DNA of 64,000 nt from UBA1081 sp964443825 (GCA_964443825.1 CAYUEV010000001.1:1-64000), one strand, 5' to 3'. Shown: positions 16,601 to 25,347, counted from the stretch's first letter. Numbers and translations are program-made. Notes: a model not told the origin generated them from the letters alone.

Positions 16601-18931
16601 CGCAATATCCCGACATACAGAGAATCCATACATCTTCCCGCTATAATGGATTATAAACTACAGTCCTGCGGTAAACTCGAGACAAATGTTTCTACGTTAC
16701 GCGAAGGTCGGATTGACATGACTGCGAAAGACGGTACGATTACTTTCTGGGATGCGTATTCGCGTAACCGTATAGTTATGGAAGACGCCGACAACAAGAA
16801 CACCGAGGGTCTTGTGCTTATATTCCTTTTGCGCTATGTGTTTTCGGCTCTTCAGTACAGAGTCTATGACGGAGGCTCGTTTACGAGCGATTACACTCTT
16901 CTCGACGTTTTCGGGGTAAACACAAGGGATACCCTTAATAAAGAGATTTTCAACGGCTTCAAGCTTATGGATATAATCAACAACGTAAACCTTCACCCGG
17001 ACGAGGCTATAGCCGCGTTGTTTGAGATTCTCTATCCCGAAGAAAATGGCAGCCTTCTTAAGATGAATGAAGCTGGCGACGAGCCTGTAAAAGGAGACGA
17101 TTATAAATTCGGTCTTGATTATGTGAATTATCATGTAAACGAGATTTGGGGCGAAGCTGCGTCTCACAGGGATTATAATTACGGTACGGCTCTTCTTTAC
17201 ACTAAATACTGGTCAAAAGAAGACGCCAGGTATGTCGTTAATCACATCGACGAGATAATCGACGACGTCCTCGCCATGCTCAAGATTACGAACTTCGACT
17301 CGTTGAGCGGCACTTTAGACGATTTACTCACGCAATATGTTTTCAATAACGATACTTTAAGCAATCTTGTCGGCAAAGTTTATGGAGCGCTCGACAACAT
17401 TAAGATGGAAAACTTCGAGAACTTTAAGATTTCAGAAGTACTTAATACGCTCCTTGACGTGGATTACTCCAAGAATGCGCTTAAATCCGCCCTCGAGTAT
17501 GAGTTCCGCGACGTAGATGGTTATAATAGCATCGGCGATGTTCACAAAAATGACGTATGGTTAAAACTCCATACCGATGTCACGGCTGGATCTGATCCTA
17601 ATTACGACGAGTATTACTTCTACGATACAAGTGGAACGGAGCGCAAAGCTCTCGACTGGGGCTTTGACAATTCCAAGATTAGCTCAAAGTACACTCCCGC
17701 GGAGATATTCTTAAGAGCCGCTTCGGCCGCTTTCTCGCCGTTCGCGATACTTGCTAAATTCCTCTTTGCGGGTGAAGACCTCAATATACTCGATTTAATC
17801 CATATCTCAGGGTACGAGTCATACTTCTACTCATGGATTCCTCTTATGGAAACCTTTATGGCGGACGAGGGTCTTTCGAGCTACGAAACTTACTTTAATC
17901 AAGTTTACGGCAAGAGCGCACATAACGGCTATGTTGACGCTGAACTTAAAACGGCTCAAAACTGCGACGCGTTCTATTACCTCTTGCAGCCGCTCGTCAG
18001 ATTCGCCGAGGACGTGGTTAAAGACCCGTTGGGCGAACTTCTCAACGTTCTGCCTAACGTCGCGTTCTTCATGTCGATAGGCGGTCTTAACGGAGTTATT
18101 AACAACTTTGCGCACTTCGCGTATGTTCTCCTTGATATAATTTCGCCGATATATGACGCTTATCCGTTGGTAAACTCGCTTCTTTCAAACCTTCGTATCA
18201 GCGAGAATGTAGTCCTTAACCTCTCTCTCCCGCTCGATATGGATATAAACGAGCTTGTAAGTTCCATTATTGAAGGCGTTTTGGGCGACACGCTGACGTT
18301 CAGCGTTGAGAACAAGAGCATCCAAGTCGGCGGCACGAAGGAGAATCCTCGTTATGCCACAGGAGTGTTAAAGATTTCGATTCCATATATCGACTTAAGT
18401 ACTCTTTGCGTCGGAAGACTCGCGAGAAAAGTCTCGATTTCCGGCAATGAGATATTAGTCCTTAACTCTTCGGGCGGCGCGGATCTCATGACGCTGCTTC
18501 TGAGACTTGTGTCCGAGGTTGTCTTCTACAGGGATAACGCTTTCAACATCGCCAACTTCCTTATCGGCTACTGCCAGCTTGACGACGAGTACGACAACGA
18601 CGATCTTCTTCTTGAGATATTCGAGTTCTTGAACACAAAGGCTCACGAGAACGAGATCCCGGACAAGCTCTTAGGGTGGATCTTCGACGTTTACAAGGCT
18701 CTTGCTCCCGTCGCGGACGATTTAGGCGGAAGGTTTAAGTATGTTGGATTTAGCATAACCGAAATGCTTGAAAATATGGATAATCTTGACTACTACATGG
18801 ATCAACTTCTTAACGCCGGAGGCTCAAGGAATCCGAATGTTAGCGGTTGGGCGAGACTTCTTAAACTCGTAAGGGACTTCTTTAAGAAAGTCTTGACATT
18901 CTTACGTAAATTTTTCGGTATAACAAAATAA
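13637..18931 (+). CDS. Very large secreted protein of unknown function, internally duplicated
   Basis: A 1764-residue protein that I do not recognise. It has a clear Sec signal (MKVMKKALSVFL, then a hydrophobic core ending in AFAADA). No catalytic motif, dockerin, LPXTG or SLH motif is visible. The body alternates helical Leu/Ile-rich segments with Asp/Tyr-rich stretches. Two divergent copies of a module are seen: YLFSDDTINKIIGAIYP (~497) resembles YVFNNDTLSNLVGKVYG (~1234), ALAPLAQLLAAVLG (~670) resembles AAFSPFAILAKFLFA (~1363), and MLPNLSYYLTSG (~777) resembles VLPNVAFFMSIGG (~1470); the offset is about 690-740 residues. The C-terminus is a cationic amphipathic tail (LVRDFFKKVLTFLRKFFG). 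AGGGGGA precedes the ATG by 7 bases. It stands alone between its promoter and tandem terminators. Confidence 0.85.
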   Translation: MKVMKKALSVFLAVLMMASAFSVGLYAFAADARLESLYAQLGYSFFEYDMLSDGVYDTKREVKKDENGYPSRSIVGDLDYYQVSNSSGDYVYSNEEDDSPIRSMSYTHAVNAKDNKSGSIKAALTDYLSIADELISTVYGEGYYTVPSMNDAVKKAVKFIKDDDGNYLFLDGYTYLVNNIGEIVGRSAESTYSVAGGAIKENAAPLTEIKWNVTGAIGDSAPSDLIESGALSALKLYEYCNVETIIDYFSGNCVHLNSGNWFHKFVFQCDTDLETVLVNDGGLSAIDRTNGLTMRHTTVTWTFKRGFDESGTKAYYYNGGYTIEENTTENTDCIKLIALQAKLDGYFSKYYADDVLESYKTDDLKREYDSSELKTDLETFNSLSDSAKVAAFGQSAYSFMNLVAQLKPIVENDTEATGEKYLPERGYENYEDKSYKVTTEKVSTVVSNIDKLLEEPKVVDIIKQFIDFDDPKYSDKPFYEADPKNAHDLIVQVIQNYLFSDDTINKIIGAIYPMVSKLIDQNITNDFIHSAIQGIENIPIDVLKDLLEEALGTIVEKNNGWQAVIYQVLLQGGYIALTPAGFAWVMLRAGYHTKYPEAYAEFKKAKGGTLSKGTNNGDSIEFIDENGQPLMAVGKEGDEYSENRWKDVNYDNVVWGVNGDRQRFEDALNCALAPLAQLLAAVLGHAKLDVYLGDFAVDFYLQISDLDLYDDVLYPLLEAIGVTGLCAPGDFRKYAGNVMGDFNISSIKTFLDDGVIDPLLDWITGTLLEEPISVITTMLPNLSYYLTSGAFLATIKNINIPLKLRIDFLSVFDATPTIYTLEINKLLGDRIDFLDSLQGIIELIGLNVDTGIPLVGYKDPNDSSGAVFRPGDPEYDFATMTEGVKVAYRNSSGNLLDHQTDEYNIEVKGTDENGAIILENVAKKFAAYVDTAGDVVSTDVSDDPKAAPTGTDPVYEYYEWETVDEATGEKTLHRNKANNSGDPNLEPVRNIPTYRESIHLPAIMDYKLQSCGKLETNVSTLREGRIDMTAKDGTITFWDAYSRNRIVMEDADNKNTEGLVLIFLLRYVFSALQYRVYDGGSFTSDYTLLDVFGVNTRDTLNKEIFNGFKLMDIINNVNLHPDEAIAALFEILYPEENGSLLKMNEAGDEPVKGDDYKFGLDYVNYHVNEIWGEAASHRDYNYGTALLYTKYWSKEDARYVVNHIDEIIDDVLAMLKITNFDSLSGTLDDLLTQYVFNNDTLSNLVGKVYGALDNIKMENFENFKISEVLNTLLDVDYSKNALKSALEYEFRDVDGYNSIGDVHKNDVWLKLHTDVTAGSDPNYDEYYFYDTSGTERKALDWGFDNSKISSKYTPAEIFLRAASAAFSPFAILAKFLFAGEDLNILDLIHISGYESYFYSWIPLMETFMADEGLSSYETYFNQVYGKSAHNGYVDAELKTAQNCDAFYYLLQPLVRFAEDVVKDPLGELLNVLPNVAFFMSIGGLNGVINNFAHFAYVLLDIISPIYDAYPLVNSLLSNLRISENVVLNLSLPLDMDINELVSSIIEGVLGDTLTFSVENKSIQVGGTKENPRYATGVLKISIPYIDLSTLCVGRLARKVSISGNEILVLNSSGGADLMTLLLRLVSEVVFYRDNAFNIANFLIGYCQLDDEYDNDDLLLEIFEFLNTKAHENEIPDKLLGWIFDVYKALAPVADDLGGRFKYVGFSITEMLENMDNLDYYMDQLLNAGGSRNPNVSGWARLLKLVRDFFKKVLTFLRKFFGITK

Positions 18932-18941
18932 ACCAAACTTT

Positions 18942-19016
18942 GGCGGGCGTCAAATCGGCGTCCGCCTTATGTAAATCGAGCCTTTTACTTAAATTTCGGC
19001 TCGATTTTAATTTTTC
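18942..19016 (+). terminator. Tandem terminators after the large secreted protein
   Basis: A first hairpin at 18942-18949/18959-18966 (GGCGGGCG type), then a second with a 10-bp stem AAATCGAGCC/GGCTCGATTT at 18973-18982/18998-19007 followed by TTAATTTTT. Confidence 0.85.
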
Positions 19017-19084
19017 TTCAATTTACCGTTTTATTCAATTCGCTGTTTTAGCGTCAAAAATAAACTTTAAACGAGGCGATCAAC

Positions 19085-21562
19085 ATAAAATTCGGAAAAT
19101 TTGCCCTTGTTTTCGTTTTGTCGTTATTTGTCATTCTTTCGCCTTTTAGAGTTTTAACTTATGCCGTGTCGTCGGGAGACATTAACAAAGACGATGTGTT
19201 TGTGAAGCAAAAAAGCGCGTCTACTTGCACGCTCGCTTCCATCGTAATGGTAATGAGAAGGACGGCGATTATAGAGGGCGACAGGAATTTTAAAGAAATA
19301 ACAGAAGACAGCGTCCGCTCCACCGCGTGGAAAAATGGAGCTGGGCTTTTATGGAATTTTACCTCGTTTGGAATGACTGTAAATCATGGCTATTTTTCTG
19401 AATCTGGCAACAAATCGGAACTTTTAAGCCTTTTAACGAAATATCCACAGGGGATAGTCGCTTACAATAACGGGAACGCCGGTCAGAATCACTCGGTTGT
19501 AATAACCGATTACAATGAGAGCGAGGACGCGTTTTACGCGGCCGACCCCGCTAATAATTGCTCAGACGGCAGAATTAAACTCTCGGAAACTACTATTAAA
19601 GGCGACTCCGAAAACGAGAAAATCGCCAATTTTACGAGTTACTGGTATGTGTCGTCTCCCGGGGTAAAATTAGAAAACGGCGAATATGTTATCACAGGGT
19701 GCGCGCCGCAAAACAATCCCCAGGGGAACCAATCGTCTTACGACCCGTCGCATGATATTTCTTCGTTTAATCGGTCGACTGAAATTGTCAATAATTATTA
19801 CGTCGCGTCAAGCGGCTTACGAAACGGCGCGCCTTTAAGAGACAGTCCGAGCGGGAGCGGGAACGCCGTAAATTCCCTTCAAAAAGGCGAAATTCTCTTT
19901 ATAAACAGCATAGGCAAGAACACAAGCGGCGCTTCCTGGGCTAAAAACGACGAAGGATTTTATATTTTCTTAGACAATATCACGCCGTTTTCTAAATATT
20001 CATCTGAAATAACGAAATTTAATAACACTGAAAAAAACGCGGAAGGAACCTATAAAGTAAGCTCTACAACCGACGTAAAAGCTCCTCTTAGAATCGACCC
20101 GTCCGAGGGTAATAATATCGTATCGTATTTACACAATGACGACCTGATTTATATTAAATCATCGGGAGTCAATTCCGCCGGAGCGTCGTGGCTTAAAACG
20201 GAAAACGGTTACTATATAAAAGCGTCCGAAGCGTCGTTCCAATCGGCGGAAAAACTCCCGTCCTCGGATTTTACGGGAGAAATTTCGAAAGTCGCCGGGC
20301 TTTATAAATCAGAGCCTATAGCCGACGCGCATAATTCAGGCGACGGCTTTCCGATGACGTTTAAAATTACAGCCTCGTCCCTGTTTATGCGAAAATCTCC
20401 CGTAGACGGGGAAATTATCCTTACAATTCACAAGGGCGAAACCGTGAGCGTAACCGAGACCGCGAGCGGATGGGGTCTTATCGAGTACCAAGGCAAGACC
20501 GGCTGGATCTCTCTTCAATACGCCGAAAAGACGAGCGAAACGCACTCGCCCTTAATAGAGAGCGTCAATTTAAGTTCGAATTCCGTGATAGTCGGCGATA
20601 AAGTAGAATGCGACGTTAAAATAAGATCCGGCGGTACGGCTTTATATAAATTTTCGGTTTACGATAACGACGGAAAAATAGCGTCGGGAGGTAATTTTCA
20701 AAGTTCGCCAAAATATGTTTACCAAACTACAAAAGCAGGCAGATTTTATTTCTTTGTGGAAATTAAAGATACTAACGGTCATACGGAGCGGTCGTTTAGC
20801 GCCGATTTTAAAGTAGCGGATCATCTTCATATAAATTCAGTCACGCCTCATGTCGACGGTTATTCGTATATTTTCGAGCCGCTTGAATGGACTGTCGAAG
20901 GCGAAAATATCCTTGACGGCACGATTTATAATTATCTCCTGACGCTTGACGGCAAAACCGTCTACACATTGGAGTCAAACGACAACGTATTTACTTATGT
21001 TCCGGAAAATCCCGGCGAGTACGTCCTCTCAGTCGTGGCAAAATTAAGCTCTCACACGTCAGAAAGAATATATTCTAAAAGCGTGAATGTTTACAATGTA
21101 TTAGCCATAGATTCAATAAAAATCAACTCCACGTCGGTAAAATCAGGCGATAACGCGGTAATTTTAATGTCCGCTTCAGGAGGATTAAAGCCCTATTCGT
21201 ATAGTTTTTCCGTCTTTAAAGACGACCAGCCGCTTGTTAACGGTTCTTATGACGATTCCCCATTTTTTAGATATACATTTCCGTCAACAGGGGAGTACTC
21301 GATTTTCTGCGCCGTAAAGGACAGCGCGAATACTGTGGTATCGTCTTTTTCGGCTAAAATAAAAGTAACCGACTGGGAGCCGGGCGACGCCAACTTTGAC
21401 GGCGAAGTTACGGCTAACGACGCGAGAGCGGCTTTAAGGTACTCGGCAAAACTTGCAAACCTAACGGCGGAGCAAATTTTAGCCGCCGACATGAATAACG
21501 ACGGCAAGGTCACGGCTCTGGACGCGAGATTTATATTGAGAAAATCGGCCAAACTCGTTTAG
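19085..21562 (+). CDS. Secreted C39-like peptidase with SH3-like, Ig-like and dockerin domains
   Basis: About 825 residues if it begins at the ATA at 19085. That start gives a textbook signal peptide (KFGKFALVFVL..., cleavage after LTYA) and sits 8 bases after GAGG (19073-19076); the only ordinary start nearby, TTG 19118, cuts the signal in half. A papain-like/C39-type domain follows: C48 in SASTCTLASIV, H136 in NHSVVITDY and D154 in AADPAN form a plausible catalytic set. Next come three SH3-like wall-binding modules (~235-300, ~330-390, ~415-475), then beta-rich Ig/PKD-like modules, and a C-terminal dockerin with two calcium loops (GDANFDGEVTANDAR; ADMNNDGKVTALDAR). The dockerin implies docking to a cohesin scaffold encoded elsewhere. 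Substrate unknown; it could be cell-wall or dietary peptide. Confidence 0.8.
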   Translation: MKFGKFALVFVLSLFVILSPFRVLTYAVSSGDINKDDVFVKQKSASTCTLASIVMVMRRTAIIEGDRNFKEITEDSVRSTAWKNGAGLLWNFTSFGMTVNHGYFSESGNKSELLSLLTKYPQGIVAYNNGNAGQNHSVVITDYNESEDAFYAADPANNCSDGRIKLSETTIKGDSENEKIANFTSYWYVSSPGVKLENGEYVITGCAPQNNPQGNQSSYDPSHDISSFNRSTEIVNNYYVASSGLRNGAPLRDSPSGSGNAVNSLQKGEILFINSIGKNTSGASWAKNDEGFYIFLDNITPFSKYSSEITKFNNTEKNAEGTYKVSSTTDVKAPLRIDPSEGNNIVSYLHNDDLIYIKSSGVNSAGASWLKTENGYYIKASEASFQSAEKLPSSDFTGEISKVAGLYKSEPIADAHNSGDGFPMTFKITASSLFMRKSPVDGEIILTIHKGETVSVTETASGWGLIEYQGKTGWISLQYAEKTSETHSPLIESVNLSSNSVIVGDKVECDVKIRSGGTALYKFSVYDNDGKIASGGNFQSSPKYVYQTTKAGRFYFFVEIKDTNGHTERSFSADFKVADHLHINSVTPHVDGYSYIFEPLEWTVEGENILDGTIYNYLLTLDGKTVYTLESNDNVFTYVPENPGEYVLSVVAKLSSHTSERIYSKSVNVYNVLAIDSIKINSTSVKSGDNAVILMSASGGLKPYSYSFSVFKDDQPLVNGSYDDSPFFRYTFPSTGEYSIFCAVKDSANTVVSSFSAKIKVTDWEPGDANFDGEVTANDARAALRYSAKLANLTAEQILAADMNNDGKVTALDARFILRKSAKLV

Positions 21563-21630
21563 TAAATTCTTATAAATTTAATATTTATTCAATATTTGCC
21601 CGCTATCATTTGTAATCGGGTGAGAGACTT

Positions 21631-22065
21631 ATGAACATCGCTTTTTTCTTAAAACCAAAAGTATCTATTTCATTTTTATATAGCGATTTTACTTTAAGAC
21701 AGGCTCTTGAAAAAATGAAGCGTAGCGGCTATACCGCTCTCCCCGTTATCGACAGGGACGGTCGGTATTTCGGGACTATCAGCGAAGGCGACTTTTTGTG
21801 GTATTTTTCAGACTGTCTTAATAAATCGATAGAAATTAACAGAAAGCTTTTAGAAGAAGTCCGTCTTAACAAAATCATCAAAAAAGGCGCGTATGAGAGC
21901 GTAAAAATCGCCGCCGACATAGACGCTCTTTTAAACGTCGCCTTAAATCAAAATTTTGTGCCGGTAACCGACGACTTAGGCTCTTTTATAGGTATCGTTA
22001 CAAGGCGCGATATTATAAAGCACTACACTTTAAACGCCGCGCCTTCCATTAAAGAGAGTACTTAG
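21631..22065 (+). CDS. CBS-pair protein resembling c-di-AMP-binding CbpB/DarB
   Basis: A 144-residue protein made only of two CBS motifs, the usual length of B. subtilis DarB (YkuL) and Listeria CbpB. The first CBS carries SGYTALPVIDRDGRYFGTIS, the second FVPVTDDLGSFIGIVTRRD, with the latter T-R-R-D typical of an adenine-nucleotide pocket. DarB-type proteins sense cyclic di-AMP and control the (p)ppGpp synthetase and pyruvate carboxylase; that role is a family-based suggestion here. GGTGAGAG precedes the ATG. The gene follows the dockerin protein by 68 bases and is followed by a zinc-ribbon membrane gene with a near-identical ribosome binding site. Confidence 0.8.
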   Translation: MNIAFFLKPKVSISFLYSDFTLRQALEKMKRSGYTALPVIDRDGRYFGTISEGDFLWYFSDCLNKSIEINRKLLEEVRLNKIIKKGAYESVKIAADIDALLNVALNQNFVPVTDDLGSFIGIVTRRDIIKHYTLNAAPSIKEST

Positions 22066-22101
22066 ATTATCAAAACTTTTAATTTAATGTGAGAGAGTTT
22101 T

Positions 22102-22524
22102 ATGCAGATTTACTATAAAATTAAAAATTTTATGGCCGAGCGAAACGGCTTTGACAAGTTGTCTATTTTTCTCTTTTTGATTTACTTTTTAATTAGCGCG
22201 GTAAAATCATTTTTAAGGGGCTTCGTTTGGGTCTACGCTGTTATGACCGTAATACAGCTTGTATTTTTGGGATATATACTGTTTAGAATCTTTTCAAAAA
22301 ACCTTCAAAAAAGATACAATGAAAATTTTAAATTTGAGCAAATCATCAACGCGTGGAAGCCTTACGCCAATCACTTAAAGCTTCGTGTTCAGTACTTTAA
22401 ATCATACAGATTCAGAACCTGCGCTTATTGCGGCGAGTTTCTCCGTCTTAAAAAAGGCAGAGGTAAGAGAATCGTGAACTGTCCAAAATGCGGAAAAGAA
22501 CTTAAATTTCACTTCCTTTTTTAA
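22102..22524 (+). CDS. Two-helix membrane protein with C-terminal zinc ribbon
   Basis: A 140-residue hypothetical protein. Two hydrophobic helices (about residues 21-36 and 43-62) are followed by a basic region and a CxxC...CxxC zinc ribbon (CAYCGEF and CPKCGKE) at 110-133. The arrangement suggests a hairpin in the membrane with the ribbon in the cytoplasm, given the many positive charges after the second helix. No enzymatic motif. GTGAGAGAG precedes the ATG; it probably shares a transcript with the CBS gene and ends at the terminator at 22584. Confidence 0.75.
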   Translation: MQIYYKIKNFMAERNGFDKLSIFLFLIYFLISAVKSFLRGFVWVYAVMTVIQLVFLGYILFRIFSKNLQKRYNENFKFEQIINAWKPYANHLKLRVQYFKSYRFRTCAYCGEFLRLKKGRGKRIVNCPKCGKELKFHFLF

Positions 22525-22583
22525 TCAAAACTTGCCTTAGACTATAAACGCCGGATTATAGAACTAATATTTTTATGCTTATA

Positions 22584-22621
22584 AAAAATCGACCCTAATT
22601 TGCAGGGTCGAATTTTGTTTT
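22584..22621. terminator. Bidirectional terminator
   Basis: Stem TCGACCCT/AGGGTCGA with a seven-base loop. T-rich tails on both strands (ATTTTGTTTTT on plus, TTTTTTAT on minus) serve the zinc-ribbon gene and the convergent tldE. Confidence 0.88.
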
Positions 22622-22629
22622 TAATAATT

Positions 22630-23937
22630 CTATTTTCCCGAAACCGTAACGCCGTCAAACGCGACATATGGGAATATCGAAGAGCCGTCTTCGACCGTTT
22701 CCTTAGAAATATCCGCGACATTCATCATCATATCGGAAAGATTGCCGCTTATCATTGTTTCTAAAATCGGCTTTGTTATTTTGCCGTTTTCTATAAGAAA
22801 GCTGTTTTTCGCTACGGCCGAAAAATCGCCGTTTCCCGCCGGTATGCCGCCTGAAAGTCTGCAAACAAGTATTCCCTTGTCAATTTTCTTAATGAGTTCT
22901 TGATAAGGAGTTTCGCCCGCTTTAACTTCCATACAGCCGCTCCCGGTAGAGCATCTTACGCCGCCCGTTTTTTTAGCCGCGTACTGCGAAAGCGTAAAAC
23001 TTTTAAGGACGCCGTCTTTAATTATATCGCAGTTCTCGGTTTTATAACCCTCGCTCGTGTACCTCTCGCCGCCTATTATTCTTTTATCAAGCGGAACAAG
23101 AGAAACGTTAAGGCAGTCTGACGCGACTTTTTTATTTAATTTGTCTTTCCACGGGCTTGTGCCGTCGATCATCGCGTTGTCGCCCGTAAAACTAAATACC
23201 GCCGAACCTATTATGCCGTCTAAACACGATGGAGCGAAAACGGCGCGTCCGGAGAATTTTCCTTCGAACGGTTCCGCGTCAAGCTCTTTTTCGCAAAGAG
23301 TATACATGAGTCTTTCAACGCCCATGTCCATAATTTTTTTATCAAGATCGGTAAAGTCAAGATTAGTAGAATTAAAAGACGTTGTTTTGTCGCCGTCGTG
23401 AGCTGAATACATGGTGTTGATTGAATAATATGGCGATCTGTATGAAAACTCAACGCCGTTTGTGTTGACGAAAACGGAAGTCATGTCGGAATAATCGGTA
23501 ACAAGCTGTTCCATTAAGACTTTCGGGAACTCATTATTTAAATCCGTCATAAACTCGTTAATTCTATCAAAGAGTTTATCGCGGTCGGGATTAAGAGCGC
23601 CGTCAAAAAAGTCCTCGTTGTCGGAAAGTTTCTCGGCGATCGAAAGACATTCATCGTAAGTTCCCGATATGGCGTTTTCAACGCACGCTTTAGCGGCCTC
23701 GTCTATTGACTTTTCATCCGTTTTGTTTATCGATATAACGCCCTTTTTCATATCTTTGACGGCTTTCATCACAACGGAACTGTCAAAGGTACTCCTAAGC
23801 AGACTAAAATTCCCGGCGTCTACGTTAAGCTCGTCGGCGGAGCCTATAGCGACTTCGCACTGAGCCTCGTCCGCGCCGTATTCTTTAAGGCGGGAAAGGG
23901 CGTAGCGAGCGATTTTTTTAATACTTTCAAGTTCCAT
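22630..23937 (-). CDS. tldE: TldE/PmbA-family protease subunit
   Basis: A 435-residue partner of TldD in the heterodimeric TldD/TldE metalloprotease, which degrades unfolded peptides and in enterobacteria matures microcin B17 and CcdA fragments. TldE lacks the zinc motif, as here. Family segments include FAPSCLDGIIGS, ERYTSEGYKTENC and the C-terminal SGNLSDMM and FPYVAFDGVTVSGK. GGGAGGTAAATTT precedes the ATG. It starts 4 bases after the tldD stop, so the subunits are co-translated. Confidence 0.93.
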   Translation of the reverse strand: MELESIKKIARYALSRLKEYGADEAQCEVAIGSADELNVDAGNFSLLRSTFDSSVVMKAVKDMKKGVISINKTDEKSIDEAAKACVENAISGTYDECLSIAEKLSDNEDFFDGALNPDRDKLFDRINEFMTDLNNEFPKVLMEQLVTDYSDMTSVFVNTNGVEFSYRSPYYSINTMYSAHDGDKTTSFNSTNLDFTDLDKKIMDMGVERLMYTLCEKELDAEPFEGKFSGRAVFAPSCLDGIIGSAVFSFTGDNAMIDGTSPWKDKLNKKVASDCLNVSLVPLDKRIIGGERYTSEGYKTENCDIIKDGVLKSFTLSQYAAKKTGGVRCSTGSGCMEVKAGETPYQELIKKIDKGILVCRLSGGIPAGNGDFSAVAKNSFLIENGKITKPILETMISGNLSDMMMNVADISKETVEDGSSIFPYVAFDGVTVSGK

Positions 23938-23941
23938 AAAT

Positions 23942-25324
23942 TTACCTCCCGCCGATGTTTATTTTACATTTAATAGCAGGACCGCCGCAAGAAACGGGCA
24001 TAAGCTGTTTTTTGCCGCAGTAACCCGACGACGACCAGCCGATCTCGTCCGAGAGCATACTCACGGTCTTTAGTGTGTCGAACGCCACTCCCGAAATAGT
24101 AGTATCGCGTATCGCCTTGCCTAATTTTCCTTTTTTTATTTCATATCCCATTGTTATGGAGAACATAAATTCGCCCGTAGTGTCGGCCTGCCCATTTAAC
24201 GTCGAAATAAGATAGTATCCGTCGTCTATCGAGGCTATCATATCGGAAAGTTTATCTTTTCCGGGGGATATGGCGGTGTTCCTCATTCTGATAAGAGGCT
24301 CGTCGGAGAAAGCGAAAGCTCTCGCGTTGCCCCGCGGTTCCATATTAAAATGAAGAGCCGATTCTCTGTTGTTCATGTATTCGTTGAGGACGCCGTCTTT
24401 TATTAAAACTACGTCCCGGCAAGGCGTTCCCTCGTCGTCGACATATAGCGGCAAAGGGGCTTCTTTTCCAAACGCGTCATACGCGAAATCAGTGATTGTG
24501 ATTTTTTCGTCCGCCACTTTTTGACCTAATTTTGACGCGGCGACGCTTCCCGCCAGCACAAGATCCGCTTCCACAGTGTGACCTATAGCTTCGTGGGCTA
24601 TCATCCCCGAAATATTTGAATCTATAATACAGTCGCAAACGCCCGCCTTTGGGAAAACGCCTTCTCTTTTCGCCATAAGGTTATTATAGAGTTCGTCAAT
24701 TTTTTGATAAAGTTCCGAAGGATCGCCTAATACTTCGCTAAAATAGCCTTTTTCACACTTAATCACATCGTACAGTTCTACGTTAGTTCCGTCGCGAGCC
24801 TCCGCCGCCATTGAAATCATTACCGTTGTGCGCGGCGAGATAGTGTGCGCTACCGACCCCGTGGAAACGTAAAGCAGTCTTTCTATACTGTCGAAATTTA
24901 CCATTACGGTTCTACTCAATAGGTTTTTGTACTTTTCTTTTATGTAGTCGTCTAAGATTTTCGCGTAGTCTAGAAATTCTTTTTGAGACGTTTCTATTAC
25001 GTCGTGTTTTTCTATATACGACGCTTTAGGAGAATCGTATAAATCGGGCTTTCCCTTATTTACTCTTTTATCTAGGAATAAGGCGTTTTCTTTCGCCGCG
25101 TTGATTACTGATTTTATTGATTCCTCATTGTATTCGCAAGCGGACGCAAGACCGTAGACGCCGTTTTTATAGACTCTCGCGCACACGCCGCTTGTGGATG
25201 ATTTGGAGTTTTTAACGAGATTTCCCGCGACAAAGCCCACTTCCTGACCCGTGTTTACGTGAGAGCGTACTTCCGTATACAGAGAAACGTCGTCAAGAGC
25301 GCCTTTGATAATATCGTTTAACAT
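23942..25324 (-). CDS. tldD: TldD-family metalloprotease
   Basis: Catalytic subunit of TldD/TldE, 460 residues. The zinc motif HEAIGH is present in MIAHEAIGHTVEAD (about residue 240), with the second-metal region later (GYCGKKQLMPVSCGGP near the C-terminus). AAAGGTAGG precedes the ATG. It follows the PASTA pseudokinase gene by 23 bases on the same strand. No peptide precursor gene lies next to it, so a role in peptide maturation is not indicated by context. Confidence 0.94.
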   Translation of the reverse strand: MLNDIIKGALDDVSLYTEVRSHVNTGQEVGFVAGNLVKNSKSSTSGVCARVYKNGVYGLASACEYNEESIKSVINAAKENALFLDKRVNKGKPDLYDSPKASYIEKHDVIETSQKEFLDYAKILDDYIKEKYKNLLSRTVMVNFDSIERLLYVSTGSVAHTISPRTTVMISMAAEARDGTNVELYDVIKCEKGYFSEVLGDPSELYQKIDELYNNLMAKREGVFPKAGVCDCIIDSNISGMIAHEAIGHTVEADLVLAGSVAASKLGQKVADEKITITDFAYDAFGKEAPLPLYVDDEGTPCRDVVLIKDGVLNEYMNNRESALHFNMEPRGNARAFAFSDEPLIRMRNTAISPGKDKLSDMIASIDDGYYLISTLNGQADTTGEFMFSITMGYEIKKGKLGKAIRDTTISGVAFDTLKTVSMLSDEIGWSSSGYCGKKQLMPVSCGGPAIKCKINIGGR

Positions 25325-25347
25325 TAAAACCTACCTTTCAATTATTT

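Noticed and set aside
16697..17167. 156-codon antisense reading frame inside the large secreted protein gene, and similar long antisense frames (982-1434, 31711-32160, 46151-46615)
   Set aside because: Each lies opposite a well-supported gene, has no ribosome binding site or family resemblance, and its composition mirrors the sense codons.
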